A stretch of 5,087 nucleotides of DNA, from the NCBI GenBank assembly GCA_031272005.1, contig JAISUQ010000028.1, forward strand, positions 1 to 5,087. The letters are read 5' to 3'. This DNA comes from Coriobacteriales bacterium. Lineage in GTDB: Bacteria > Actinomycetota > Coriobacteriia > Coriobacteriales > UBA8131. Of this stretch, positions 1 to 5,087 are shown piece after piece (position 1 is the stretch's first letter; every line of letters starts with the position of its first letter). Below the pieces are notes generated by a model that saw only the letters and a list, made by a program, of their open reading frames with translations, had not been told where the DNA came from and made no database searches. A program made the position numbers and the translations under genes.

Positions 1-445
1 TAGTGGGATCCACACCGTAGGACTGCATGTTGTAAATCAGACCGGAGAAGTTCACCGGCGAGCCGTGGGTCAGGTGCCCGCCGTGGGCCAGGCTCATGCC
101 CAGCACCGTGTCGCCGGGCTGGACCATCGCCAGATAGGCAGCCAGATTGGCGCTGACACCGCTGTGTGGCTGGACGTTGGCGTAGGCCGCGCCGAACAGC
201 TGCTTGGCGCGTTCGATGGCCAGACTCTCCACCTCATCGACGACATGGCAGCCGCCGTAGTAGCGCTTGCCCGGATAGCCCTCGGCATATTTGTTGGTCA
301 GCACGCTGCCCACGGCCTCCATGACGGCCAGGGAGGTGAAGTTCTCCGAGGCAATCAGCTCGATCTGGGTCTGTTGGCGGCGCAGCTCGTCGGTGAGGAT
401 GGCGGCGACGGCCGGGTCTTGCGCTCTGAGATTGGTTTGGTACAT
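1..445 (-). CDS. glyA: Serine hydroxymethyltransferase, N-terminal 148 residues (gene continues past the left edge)
   Basis: This PLP enzyme of the cytoplasm interconverts serine plus tetrahydrofolate with glycine plus 5,10-methylene-tetrahydrofolate, the main supply of one-carbon units. Visible family motifs are IELIASENF (about 28-36), NKYAEGYPGKRYYGG (about 51-65), NVQPHSG (about 90-96) and the glycine/histidine-rich LAHGGHLTHGSPVNFSG (about 119-135). The PLP-binding lysine lies beyond the window, so catalytic completeness cannot be judged. The family is usually about 410-430 residues, so roughly a third is present. The ATG at 445 is chosen because a strong purine-rich SD lies just upstream and the next residues align with the family N-terminus. 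The segment HSGVSAN differs slightly from the more usual HSGxQAN. The gene is last of the visible tsaC-rpiB-glyA run, 24 bp after rpiB. Confidence 0.97.
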   Translation of the reverse strand, partial: MYQTNLRAQDPAVAAILTDELRRQQTQIELIASENFTSLAVMEAVGSVLTNKYAEGYPGKRYYGGCHVVDEVESLAIERAKQLFGAAYANVQPHSGVSANLAAYLAMVQPGDTVLGMSLAHGGHLTHGSPVNFSGLIYNMQSYGVDPT

Positions 446-449
446 GGAT

Positions 450-459
450 CCCTCTCCTT
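450..459 (-). promoter_or_regulatory. Shine-Dalgarno site of glyA
   Basis: On the minus strand this reads AAGGAGAGGG, about 4-8 nt before the glyA ATG. It sits in the 24-bp gap after the rpiB stop. It fixes the glyA start and shows that glyA has its own ribosome entry although it is probably co-transcribed. Confidence 0.75.
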
Positions 460-469
460 ACCCCCGTTG

Positions 470-919
470 TTATTGTTCCAGCTGTGCAATCTTGGCCAAC
501 CGCTCGCTGTGACGACCAGCAGCGAAGTCGGTGTTCAAGAAAGACTCCATTATCCGCTTGTTGGTATCGAAATCAACCAGGCGACCGGACAATGTTACAA
601 CATTGGCATCGTTGTGTTCGCGGGCCAGGACGGCGAATGCCGGGTCGGTGATATTGGCGGCGCGGATGCCGGGGAGCTTGTTGGCGGCGATGGCCATGCC
701 GATGCCGGTGCCACAGACCAGGACGCCCAGTTCGGCCTGGCCTTTGGCTACGGCGCGAGCTACCAGTTGGGCGTAATCCGGGTAATCGACGCTGGTGGCG
801 CCGTCTTCGGCACCGAAGTCGGTAACCGGGTAACCCTTCTCGGCCAGCCAGGCTGCCAGCTGCTGTTTCTGAGCAAAGCCAGCATGGTCGCTGGCTATTG
901 CCACTCTAGCCCTTGCCAT
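470..919 (-). CDS. rpiB: Ribose-5-phosphate isomerase B
   Basis: This 149-residue cytoplasmic enzyme of the RpiB/LacAB family interconverts ribose-5-phosphate and ribulose-5-phosphate in the pentose phosphate pathway. Motifs that can be read are ASDHAG (D11, H12), the VCGTGIGMAIAANK loop with C69 and T71, REHNDANVV with H102, and GRH near 135-137 for phosphate binding. C69 matches the catalytic cysteine of the Escherichia coli-type enzyme, unlike the mycobacterial type, which uses a glutamate. Length is normal for the family. The ATG lies inside the 3' end of tsaC (25-bp overlap), with GAGGGAG 7 nt upstream. The overlap suggests translational coupling. This family also contains galactose-6-phosphate isomerase subunits, but the full set of RpiB residues and the glyA neighbour favour RpiB. 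Confidence 0.95.
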   Translation of the reverse strand: MARARVAIASDHAGFAQKQQLAAWLAEKGYPVTDFGAEDGATSVDYPDYAQLVARAVAKGQAELGVLVCGTGIGMAIAANKLPGIRAANITDPAFAVLAREHNDANVVTLSGRLVDFDTNKRIMESFLNTDFAAGRHSERLAKIAQLEQ

Positions 920-1521
920 TCAATCGCTCCCTCGCGCAGTAAAGTTGGTTGTGCATGGATACAGCTTACTATTGTTGAATGCGAAGTCTCTGCTGCGACT
1001 CCCCCATCGATAAGCACTTCGGCGTGAGCGGCGAGCCGTGGGGCGATCTGGCGGGCGCTGGTGGCGGCCGACTGACCGGAGAGGTTGGCACTGGTGGTGG
1101 CCAGCGGCACTCCGACGCTGCGGATCAGGGCCCGCACCAACGGGCTGGCGGAGCAACGGATGGCGATACTGCCATCTGCGGCCCGCAGATCGGCAGGGAC
1201 GCCTGGCGCCGCTTCGACAACCAGCGTCAGCGCTCCGGGCCAGTGGCGCTCGGCCAGCCGCAGGGCATAGTCCGGCAGGTTTTGCGCCCACTGCTGAAGC
1301 TCAGCAGGTTCGGCAATCAGCAGTGGGATGGACTTCTCCGCCGGACGCTGCTTGGCGTCATAGAGCGGTTGCAGACTGGCGCCAGGCAGTGCCGCCAATC
1401 CCAGGCCGTAGACGGTGTCGGTCGGAAACAGCGCTAAACCCCCGGCTGCCAGCAGCGCCGCCGCCTGCTCGATGATCAGAGGGTCGGGATGGGTGGGGTC
1501 GGTTTTGAGCAGCAAAGTCAT
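895..1521 (-). CDS. tsaC: Threonylcarbamoyl-AMP synthase, short TsaC/YrdC type
   Basis: This is a 208-residue enzyme of the Sua5/YrdC/TsaC family. It makes threonylcarbamoyl-adenylate from threonine, bicarbonate and ATP, the first step of t6A formation at A37 of tRNAs that read ANN codons. TsaD, TsaB and TsaE complete the pathway and are not in this window. Motifs are LFPTDTVYGLG (32-41), the KxRP element AKQRP (56-60) followed by KSIPLLI, HWPGALTLVV (93-102), and PLATTSANLSG (139-149) with a C-terminal STIVSC. The length fits the single-domain form; the extra C-terminal Sua5 domain is absent. The reading frame stays open upstream, but only as antisense of the tRNA gene, so the first family-like residues (MTLLL) set the start at 1521. 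No SD is seen. The gene is divergent from the tRNA-Leu gene and overlaps rpiB. Confidence 0.93.
   Translation of the reverse strand: MTLLLKTDPTHPDPLIIEQAAALLAAGGLALFPTDTVYGLGLAALPGASLQPLYDAKQRPAEKSIPLLIAEPAELQQWAQNLPDYALRLAERHWPGALTLVVEAAPGVPADLRAADGSIAIRCSASPLVRALIRSVGVPLATTSANLSGQSAATSARQIAPRLAAHAEVLIDGGVAAETSHSTIVSCIHAQPTLLREGAIEWQGLEWQ
927..933 (-). promoter_or_regulatory. Shine-Dalgarno site of rpiB inside tsaC
   Basis: The minus strand reads GAGGGAG, 7 nt before the rpiB ATG and inside the tsaC coding region. It supports the start at 919 and therefore the 25-bp overlap of the two genes. Confidence 0.65.
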
Positions 1522-1528
1522 GTCAGCC

Positions 1529-1534
1529 AGTATA
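1529..1534 (-). promoter_or_regulatory. Putative -10 element for a leaderless tsaC transcript
   Basis: On the minus strand this reads TATACT, five of six matches to TATAAT. It ends 7 nt before the tsaC ATG, so transcription would start at or next to the start codon. No convincing -35 hexamer lies 16-19 bp upstream. The absence of an SD before tsaC agrees with leaderless translation. This is an inference from spacing only. Confidence 0.45.
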
Positions 1535-1544
1535 CCCGTTAATC

Positions 1545-1553
1545 TGCTATGAT
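1545..1553 (+). promoter_or_regulatory. Putative extended -10 promoter for tRNA-Leu (and perhaps the rubrerythrin gene)
   Basis: The sequence TGCTATGAT matches an extended -10 (TGnTATAAT) with one mismatch. It ends 17 nt before the first tRNA base, which leaves a short 5' leader. The -35 position holds no clear consensus, as is tolerated with extended -10 promoters. Its -35 zone coincides with the opposing TATACT of tsaC. Confidence 0.5.
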
Positions 1554-1570
1554 TGACGGAGTCTGGTATC

Positions 1571-1655
1571 GGGGGCGTGGCGGAATTGGCATACGCAGTG
1601 GACTTAAAATCCATCGCCGCAAGGCTTGTGAGTTCGAGTCTCACCGCCCCTACCA
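1571..1655 (+). tRNA. tRNA-Leu with anticodon UAA, CCA encoded
   Basis: An 85-nt class II tRNA can be folded by hand. The acceptor stem is GGGGGCG (1571-1577) with CGCCCCT (1645-1651), containing one G-U pair, then discriminator A1652 and CCA at 1653-1655. The D-arm is GCG/CGC with GG in the loop. The anticodon stem is GTGGA/TCCAT with loop CTTAAAA, giving anticodon TAA at 1605-1607. The variable arm (1615-1627) forms a GCC/GGC stem capped by a GCAA tetraloop. The T-arm is GTGAG/CTCAC with TTCGAGT. The long variable arm and the discriminator A are leucine identity features. It decodes UUA and, by wobble, UUG codons. Confidence 0.97.
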
Positions 1656-1681
1656 GATTCAGCTGCGGTTTTGCGATTTTT

Positions 1682-1686
1682 GGAGG
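1682..1686 (+). promoter_or_regulatory. Shine-Dalgarno site that decides the rubrerythrin start
   Basis: GGAGG lies 8 nt before the TTG at 1695 and 5 nt before the TTG at 1692. No in-frame ATG occurs upstream of the Tat motif. The 8-nt spacing favours 1695. TTG codons at 1671 and 1680 lie before or overlap this site and lack an SD of their own. Confidence 0.65.
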
Positions 1687-1694
1687 CCGAATTG

Positions 1695-2492
1695 TTGCGA
1701 GATGGACACACTGAGGGTTTAAGCCGGCGCGAATTGCTGCAAGGCATGGCCCTGGGGGCTGTGGGGACAGCGGGGGCCGGATTGCTGGCCGCCTGTCAGG
1801 CACCGGCGGCGCAAACTACCGATAAGACCGACACCGGGGCCGCCGAACAAGCGGCGACCGCGACAACTGCGCAGCGTTCCTCCCCTGGCCAACCTGCAAC
1901 TCTGCCAGCCCGCGAGGAAGCCAGCAACTTCAATGTCATGCCGGACAGCGAGACCAAGGTCGGCAACACCTATGAGAACCTGATGACGGCCCTGGCTGGT
2001 GAAACTGCGGCCAACGCCAAGTATGAGGCCTTTGCCGTGGCTGCCGAGGCCGCCGGGTTCTCCCAGATCTCCCGACTGTTCGTCTGCACTGCCGACGCCG
2101 AGAAGATCCATATCGAGCTGGAATTCAGGCTGGCCAGCGGCATGGACGAGGGTACCGTCAAGCCCAAGGCCCCGGAGATTGAGCCTGATAGCACCGACAT
2201 CAATCTGATTATCGGCGCCAAAGGCGAGATCTACGAAACCTCGGATATGTATCCAGCCTTCATTGAGGTGGCCATCAAGGAGAAGGAGACCGCTGCCGCC
2301 CAGGTCTTCACCCGCGCCAAGCAGGCTGAGGCCTTCCACGCTCAGCTGTATCTGGATGCCTACAACACCATTGATACGCCCGACGATGAGCATTACTATC
2401 TCTGCCCGGTCTGCGGTTATATCCACAAGGGCGACGATTTTGAGACCTGCCCGATCTGCCTGACCGGCAAGGACCGCTTCAGCGCTTACTGA
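1695..2492 (+). CDS. Rubrerythrin with Tat-type lipoprotein signal (predicted exported, lipid-anchored)
   Basis: Rubrerythrins are di-iron peroxidases that reduce hydrogen peroxide, passing electrons through a rubredoxin-type iron centre. Using the TTG at 1695 the product has 265 residues. In order: a twin-arginine motif (L9 S10 R11 R12 E13 L14 L15), a hydrophobic stretch, and a lipobox LLAAC with C34 as lipidation site. A linker rich in Ala, Thr and Gln (about 35-85) follows, then the ferritin-like domain (about 88-220). The expected iron ligands are present: E103, E136 with H139, E178, E181, and E212 with H215. The C-terminal rubredoxin-like domain has C237, C240, C252 and C255. The typical cytoplasmic protein is about 190 residues, so the extra length is the signal and linker. 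Tat export fits a protein that must bind iron before transport. It lies 39 nt after tRNA-Leu and overlaps ppx tail to tail. The rubrerythrin call is firm; export is predicted from the motif only. Confidence 0.93.
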   Translation: MRDGHTEGLSRRELLQGMALGAVGTAGAGLLAACQAPAAQTTDKTDTGAAEQAATATTAQRSSPGQPATLPAREEASNFNVMPDSETKVGNTYENLMTALAGETAANAKYEAFAVAAEAAGFSQISRLFVCTADAEKIHIELEFRLASGMDEGTVKPKAPEIEPDSTDINLIIGAKGEIYETSDMYPAFIEVAIKEKETAAAQVFTRAKQAEAFHAQLYLDAYNTIDTPDDEHYYLCPVCGYIHKGDDFETCPICLTGKDRFSAY

Positions 2493-3420
2493 GGTACAGC
2501 GCCATACCGTGCAGGGTATCGGTCTCGGAGATGGTCAGCTCGTCCAGGTCGGCCAATTCCAGTACGACATCGAGCACTATCAGGCCGCCGACGATGATTG
2601 GCGCCCGGGCTGGATCCAGGCCGACGCGCTGACGGCGCTGCTCCAGATTCATATTTGCTAAATCCTTTAACACATTGCGTAGCTCTCCAGCACTGATGCG
2701 CGCCCGATGGACCTGCTCGCGGTCGTAAGGCTCCAGGCTCTCCCGCACCGCGATGGCCGAAGTGGCCGCGCCGGCAACACCGATAGCCAGCTGGGGCTGG
2801 ATGGGCATTTCGGCAAAGAAATCCCACATCAGGGTCATCAACCAATCCCGGGCGGTCTTAAGCTCGCCAGCGGTGGGTGGGTCGGAGCTGAGGAAGCGGT
2901 CGGTGATGCGGCGGGAGCCGGCATCGAAGGAACGGCTGAGCATGATGTGGTGATGTAGCCCCAGAGCCAGCTCGGTGGAGCCGCCACCGACATCGATGAC
3001 CAGCACAGCCTGATTGTCGATCTCCGGGGTATCTGCAAAGCCGCTGAGCGTGCCACTGAAACCAAGCTCGGCCTCCAGCTTGCCGCTGATGATCTCGACC
3101 TCCAGGCCAATCTGGCGCAGGGCGGCCAGTACGCTTTGAGAATTGGCGGCATCACGCATGGCCGAGGTGGCCACCGCCCAGATGCTCTCCACAGGCTGAG
3201 TGCCGGCGCATTCATAGGCGGCGATACGCTCCAGATAACCGGCGCAGACGGCCAGCTCGCGCTCCACCGCCTCCTGATGGATGAGACCGGTGGCTGCCAG
3301 CCCTTCGCCAAGATGGGTGATGATGCAATCCCGCTCCAACTCCTCGACCACGCCGGCACAGACGTCGGCGATCAGCAGGCGGGTGGTGGCGGTTCCCAGA
3401 TCGATGGCTGCGACGCGCAT
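2479..3420 (-). CDS. Ppx/GppA family phosphatase (short form, exopolyphosphatase-like)
   Basis: This 313-residue protein of the ASKHA fold family is expected to remove terminal phosphate from polyphosphate, or to convert pppGpp to ppGpp. Motifs are the phosphate-1 loop AAIDLGTATTRLLIAD (4-19), AVATSAMRDAAN (82-93), EIISGKLEAELGFSG (109-123) with the likely catalytic E116, VIDVGGGSTELALG (141-154) as second phosphate loop, AGSRRITDRF (167-176) and GVAGAATSAIA (214-224). Only the two-lobed catalytic core is present; the C-terminal HD-like domain of E. coli Ppx/GppA is absent, as in short actinobacterial and clostridial forms. The first loop has TATT where DxGSNS is common. The ATG directly follows the divIC stop codon, so coupling is likely. 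The 3' end overlaps the convergent rubrerythrin gene. Sequence alone does not choose between polyphosphate and pppGpp as substrate. Confidence 0.9.
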   Translation of the reverse strand: MRVAAIDLGTATTRLLIADVCAGVVEELERDCIITHLGEGLAATGLIHQEAVERELAVCAGYLERIAAYECAGTQPVESIWAVATSAMRDAANSQSVLAALRQIGLEVEIISGKLEAELGFSGTLSGFADTPEIDNQAVLVIDVGGGSTELALGLHHHIMLSRSFDAGSRRITDRFLSSDPPTAGELKTARDWLMTLMWDFFAEMPIQPQLAIGVAGAATSAIAVRESLEPYDREQVHRARISAGELRNVLKDLANMNLEQRRQRVGLDPARAPIIVGGLIVLDVVLELADLDELTISETDTLHGMALYLSKR

Positions 3421-4044
3421 CTACAGCCCCGGGATGGGATCGTGCTCCAGCGCCGGCGCCTGGGCGGGCGCGACGCCGAAGAACTCATCGAGGGTCTGGG
3501 TCCACCAGTCGCCCTCGGATTCCACCGAACCGGGTTGCACGGCCTCGGGCAGGACGGTCGTGGATTCTTTGGTACTCAGTCCGGTGATGTTCACCGCCTC
3601 CTCGCCGCTGTGCACCCAGCCAAACTGCTCGCGGGCTCTGTCCTCAATGCCTTGCGGTGTGTCCAGGGCGGCGATTTCCTCGGTGATTCTGTCGTTGCGC
3701 TCCAGGACTGCCTGATATTCGGCGTTCAGGCGTTGGTTTTCGCGCAGAGCCAGATAATATTCCCTGGCCACCGGGTATAACATCGCGGCCGCCAGCGCCA
3801 GGCAGGCCAGCAACCCAAGCAGGCTCAGCGTCACAGCCATGAAGATGCGGCCAGCGCGGTTGCCGGCTGCAGCCTTGCCGCCCGCAGACTTGCCGCTCCC
3901 CGGCGACTTCGCGGCAGCAGGCACTCTGGCGCTGCCCTGCTCCCGGCCGGCAGCCGACGCGGCTTTGGCCGGGCTTGAAGAGGCTTTGCGTTTGACCGGC
4001 CTGTCAGCCGTCGATGCCTTCGATTCGCGGCTTGATGATGCCAT
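3421..4044 (-). CDS. DivIC/FtsB-like septum formation initiator protein
   Basis: This 207-residue bitopic membrane protein is probably the FtsB/DivIC partner in the divisome, which links FtsL and FtsQ/DivIB and regulates septal wall synthesis. Residues 1-66 are a disordered cytoplasmic tail rich in Ala, Ser and Lys. One membrane helix spans about 67-90. A predicted coiled coil (about 94-126, AREYYLALRENQRLNAEYQA onward) is followed by the family signature IEDRAREQFGWVHSGE (133-148). The C-terminal tail is acidic and proline-rich with two adjacent tryptophans. The chosen ATG at 4044 overlaps hpf by 41 bp and has GGAGG 13 nt upstream, rather far. A GTG at codon 41 (3924) is a weaker alternative. 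ppx starts at the next base after its stop. Function is inferred from architecture and neighbourhood. Confidence 0.8.
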   Translation of the reverse strand: MASSSRESKASTADRPVKRKASSSPAKAASAAGREQGSARVPAAAKSPGSGKSAGGKAAAGNRAGRIFMAVTLSLLGLLACLALAAAMLYPVAREYYLALRENQRLNAEYQAVLERNDRITEEIAALDTPQGIEDRAREQFGWVHSGEEAVNITGLSTKESTTVLPEAVQPGSVESEGDWWTQTLDEFFGVAPAQAPALEHDPIPGL

Positions 4045-4591
4045 AACTGCCGTCTTTCCTCCGATACAGTACGTTTATGAGTCCGGTTATGCTGTCGGTA
4101 TAGACGTAGAAATCATGTCCGAGCAAGTCGATGCGGATCAGGGCTTCTTCCTCTGTCAGAGCATCCAGGTCGACCTCTTTGACGCGGACGACCTTGTCCT
4201 CGTCCTCCACGGCGGCGACATGCTCTGCCGGGGTCTCGTCCTCGCTCAGCGGCGTGAGGATATCGGCCAGCTTCTTGCCATGCAGGCGGCGGTCGACCAC
4301 CCGGGTCTTGTATTTACGCAGCTGGCGCTCAACCTTGGCGGCGGCGACATCGATGGCTGCGTACATATCCTCCTCGCGCTCTTCGGTGCGGATGATATGG
4401 CCTTTGGTGTGCAAGGTGACCTCGGCGATAGCCGGGCGGGGGTTGGCCGGATTGCGCTCCTTGCGCAGCACCACCTCGGCACGCATCGGTGTGATGTTGA
4501 ACACCTTGACGGAGTTGCCGATCTTCTCCTCAACGTAATCCCGCAAAGGTTCGCTGATGGTCATTTTGCGACCGGTTACCGTGATGTCCAT
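4004..4591 (-). CDS. hpf: Long-form ribosome hibernation promoting factor (HPF/RaiA)
   Basis: This 195-residue cytoplasmic protein belongs to the family that binds the 30S decoding region in stationary phase or stress and, in the long form, pairs ribosomes into inactive 100S dimers. The N-terminal domain (1-97) opens with MDITVTGRKM, then LRDYVEEKI, and contains a basic helix AAAKVERQLRKYKTR (83-97). A charged linker (98-135) leads to the C-terminal dimerisation domain (about 136-190, VRVKEVDLDALTEEEALI to YGIIKPRI). The frame extends 20 codons upstream to another ATG at 4651. I chose 4591 because AGGAAGGA lies 9 nt before it and the family starts at this residue. The long form is typical of Bacillota, Actinomycetota and cyanobacteria. 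It seems to lead an operon with the divIC-like and ppx-like genes. Confidence 0.94.
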   Translation of the reverse strand: MDITVTGRKMTISEPLRDYVEEKIGNSVKVFNITPMRAEVVLRKERNPANPRPAIAEVTLHTKGHIIRTEEREEDMYAAIDVAAAKVERQLRKYKTRVVDRRLHGKKLADILTPLSEDETPAEHVAAVEDEDKVVRVKEVDLDALTEEEALIRIDLLGHDFYVYTDSITGLINVLYRRKDGSYGIIKPRIEGIDG

Positions 4592-4600
4592 GGGTTGTGG

Positions 4601-4608
4601 TCCTTCCT
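4601..4608 (-). promoter_or_regulatory. Shine-Dalgarno site of hpf
   Basis: The minus strand reads AGGAAGGA with 9 nt to the ATG at 4591. It settles the choice of this start over the in-frame ATG 60 nt upstream. Confidence 0.7.
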
Positions 4609-4614
4609 GTTGGG

Positions 4615-4626
4615 AGACAGCTGTCT
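4615..4626. repeat. Perfect 12-bp palindrome upstream of hpf
   Basis: AGACAGCTGTCT is a perfect inverted repeat, 23 bp upstream of the hpf ATG and just before its SD. It could be an operator, or in RNA a 4-bp-stem hairpin near the ribosome site. It may also be chance. No named regulator is recognised. Confidence 0.4.
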
Positions 4627-4728
4627 GGGCATTCTGCGCGCACTGTGGCATGTCGGCTGGACTTTGCGGAGAATGTCTGCAATGAGTTTACCGCACCTGG
4701 CAGGCGGGGGGTGGCATTGTTACCGGAA

Positions 4729-4766
4729 TTTCACGCGCGGTTTCAGGCGCGGTCTCAGGCGATGAC

Positions 4767-4776
<10 letters not shown>
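4729..4776. repeat. Four-copy 12-nt imperfect tandem repeat across the ABC gene stop codon
   Basis: Consecutive units on the plus strand are TTTCACGCGCGG, TTTCAGGCGCGG, TCTCAGGCGATG and ACTCAGGCGATG. On the minus strand each unit carries a TGA in the reading frame of the ABC ATPase gene. The rightmost unit provides the actual stop and the other three are downstream in-frame stops. The array shows no clear hairpin or U-tract, so it does not look like an intrinsic terminator. Confidence 0.7.

Positions 4777-5087
<311 letters not shown>

Noticed and set aside
65..1027. A 320-codon open frame on the plus strand.
   Set aside because: It runs antisense through glyA, rpiB and the end of tsaC, all of which have clear family motifs. 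The long open frame reflects high GC codon bias.
1628..1655. tRNA-Leu 3' end as an attachment site for an integrated element.
   Set aside because: I found no second copy of the tRNA 3' sequence in the window, and no integrase or other mobile gene. An att copy outside the window cannot be excluded.
1522..1803. A 94-codon N-terminal extension of tsaC.
   Set aside because: It is the antisense of the tRNA-Leu gene and of the rubrerythrin signal region. It shows no TsaC similarity, and the family N-terminus begins at 1521.
1719..2426. A 235-codon minus-strand frame opposite the rubrerythrin gene.
   Set aside because: The plus strand encodes a complete rubrerythrin with every metal ligand. The minus frame shows no recognisable domain.
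2500..2522. A small hairpin (ATACC/GGTAT) near the convergent gene ends, as a terminator.
   Set aside because: The stem has five pairs and no T-run follows on either strand. It lies inside the ppx coding region.
4592..4651. Start of hpf at the upstream ATG (4651).
   Set aside because: The extra 20 residues match nothing in the family N-terminus, and a good SD precedes the ATG at 4591.
3839..4765. A 308-codon plus-strand frame opposite hpf and the divIC-like gene.
   Set aside because: It is the shadow of two well-supported genes, and its product has no recognisable motif.

Overview
The window is ordinary, densely packed bacterial chromosome of high G+C content by eye. It holds seven protein genes and one tRNA. 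I see no phage, transposon or CRISPR structure and no clear new multi-gene system. The gene set suggests a Gram-positive-type anaerobe or an organism often meeting low oxygen. The pointers are a long two-domain ribosome hibernation factor, a DivIC-type septum protein next to a short Ppx/GppA phosphatase, a tsaC-rpiB-glyA cluster like the one in Bacillota, and a lipoprotein-type Tat signal on a rubrerythrin. A Coriobacteriia-like actinobacterium is my first guess and a high-GC Bacillota lineage my second. This is inference from gene content only.

Left block (1-1521, minus strand): an operon-like run, read right to left, of tsaC (t6A tRNA modification), rpiB (ribose-5-phosphate isomerase B) and glyA (serine hydroxymethyltransferase, cut by the window edge). 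tsaC and rpiB overlap by 25 bp, and rpiB and glyA are 24 bp apart with a strong Shine-Dalgarno (SD) site between them. tsaC has no visible SD. A -10-like TATACT lies 7 nt before its ATG, which suggests a leaderless message.

Middle block (about 1545-2492, plus strand): a divergent extended -10 precedes a complete tRNA-Leu(UAA) with encoded CCA. A rubrerythrin gene follows 39 nt later with no evident terminator between them. Its product has a twin-arginine motif, a lipobox cysteine, a low-complexity linker, an intact di-iron domain and an intact rubredoxin-like domain. This is the most interesting gene here, because rubrerythrins are normally cytoplasmic.

Right block (2479-4591, minus strand): hpf, divIC/ftsB-like and ppx/gppA-like genes, read right to left. 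hpf and divIC overlap by 41 bp and divIC abuts ppx with no gap, so they probably form one operon joining ribosome hibernation, division and polyphosphate or (p)ppGpp metabolism. The ppx 3' end overlaps the convergent rubrerythrin 3' end by 14 bp. At the right edge (4767-5087, minus strand) lies the C-terminal part of a polar amino-acid ABC transporter ATPase. The 175-nt gap between it and hpf is the largest intergenic stretch. It contains a perfect 12-bp palindrome and most of a four-copy 12-nt tandem repeat.
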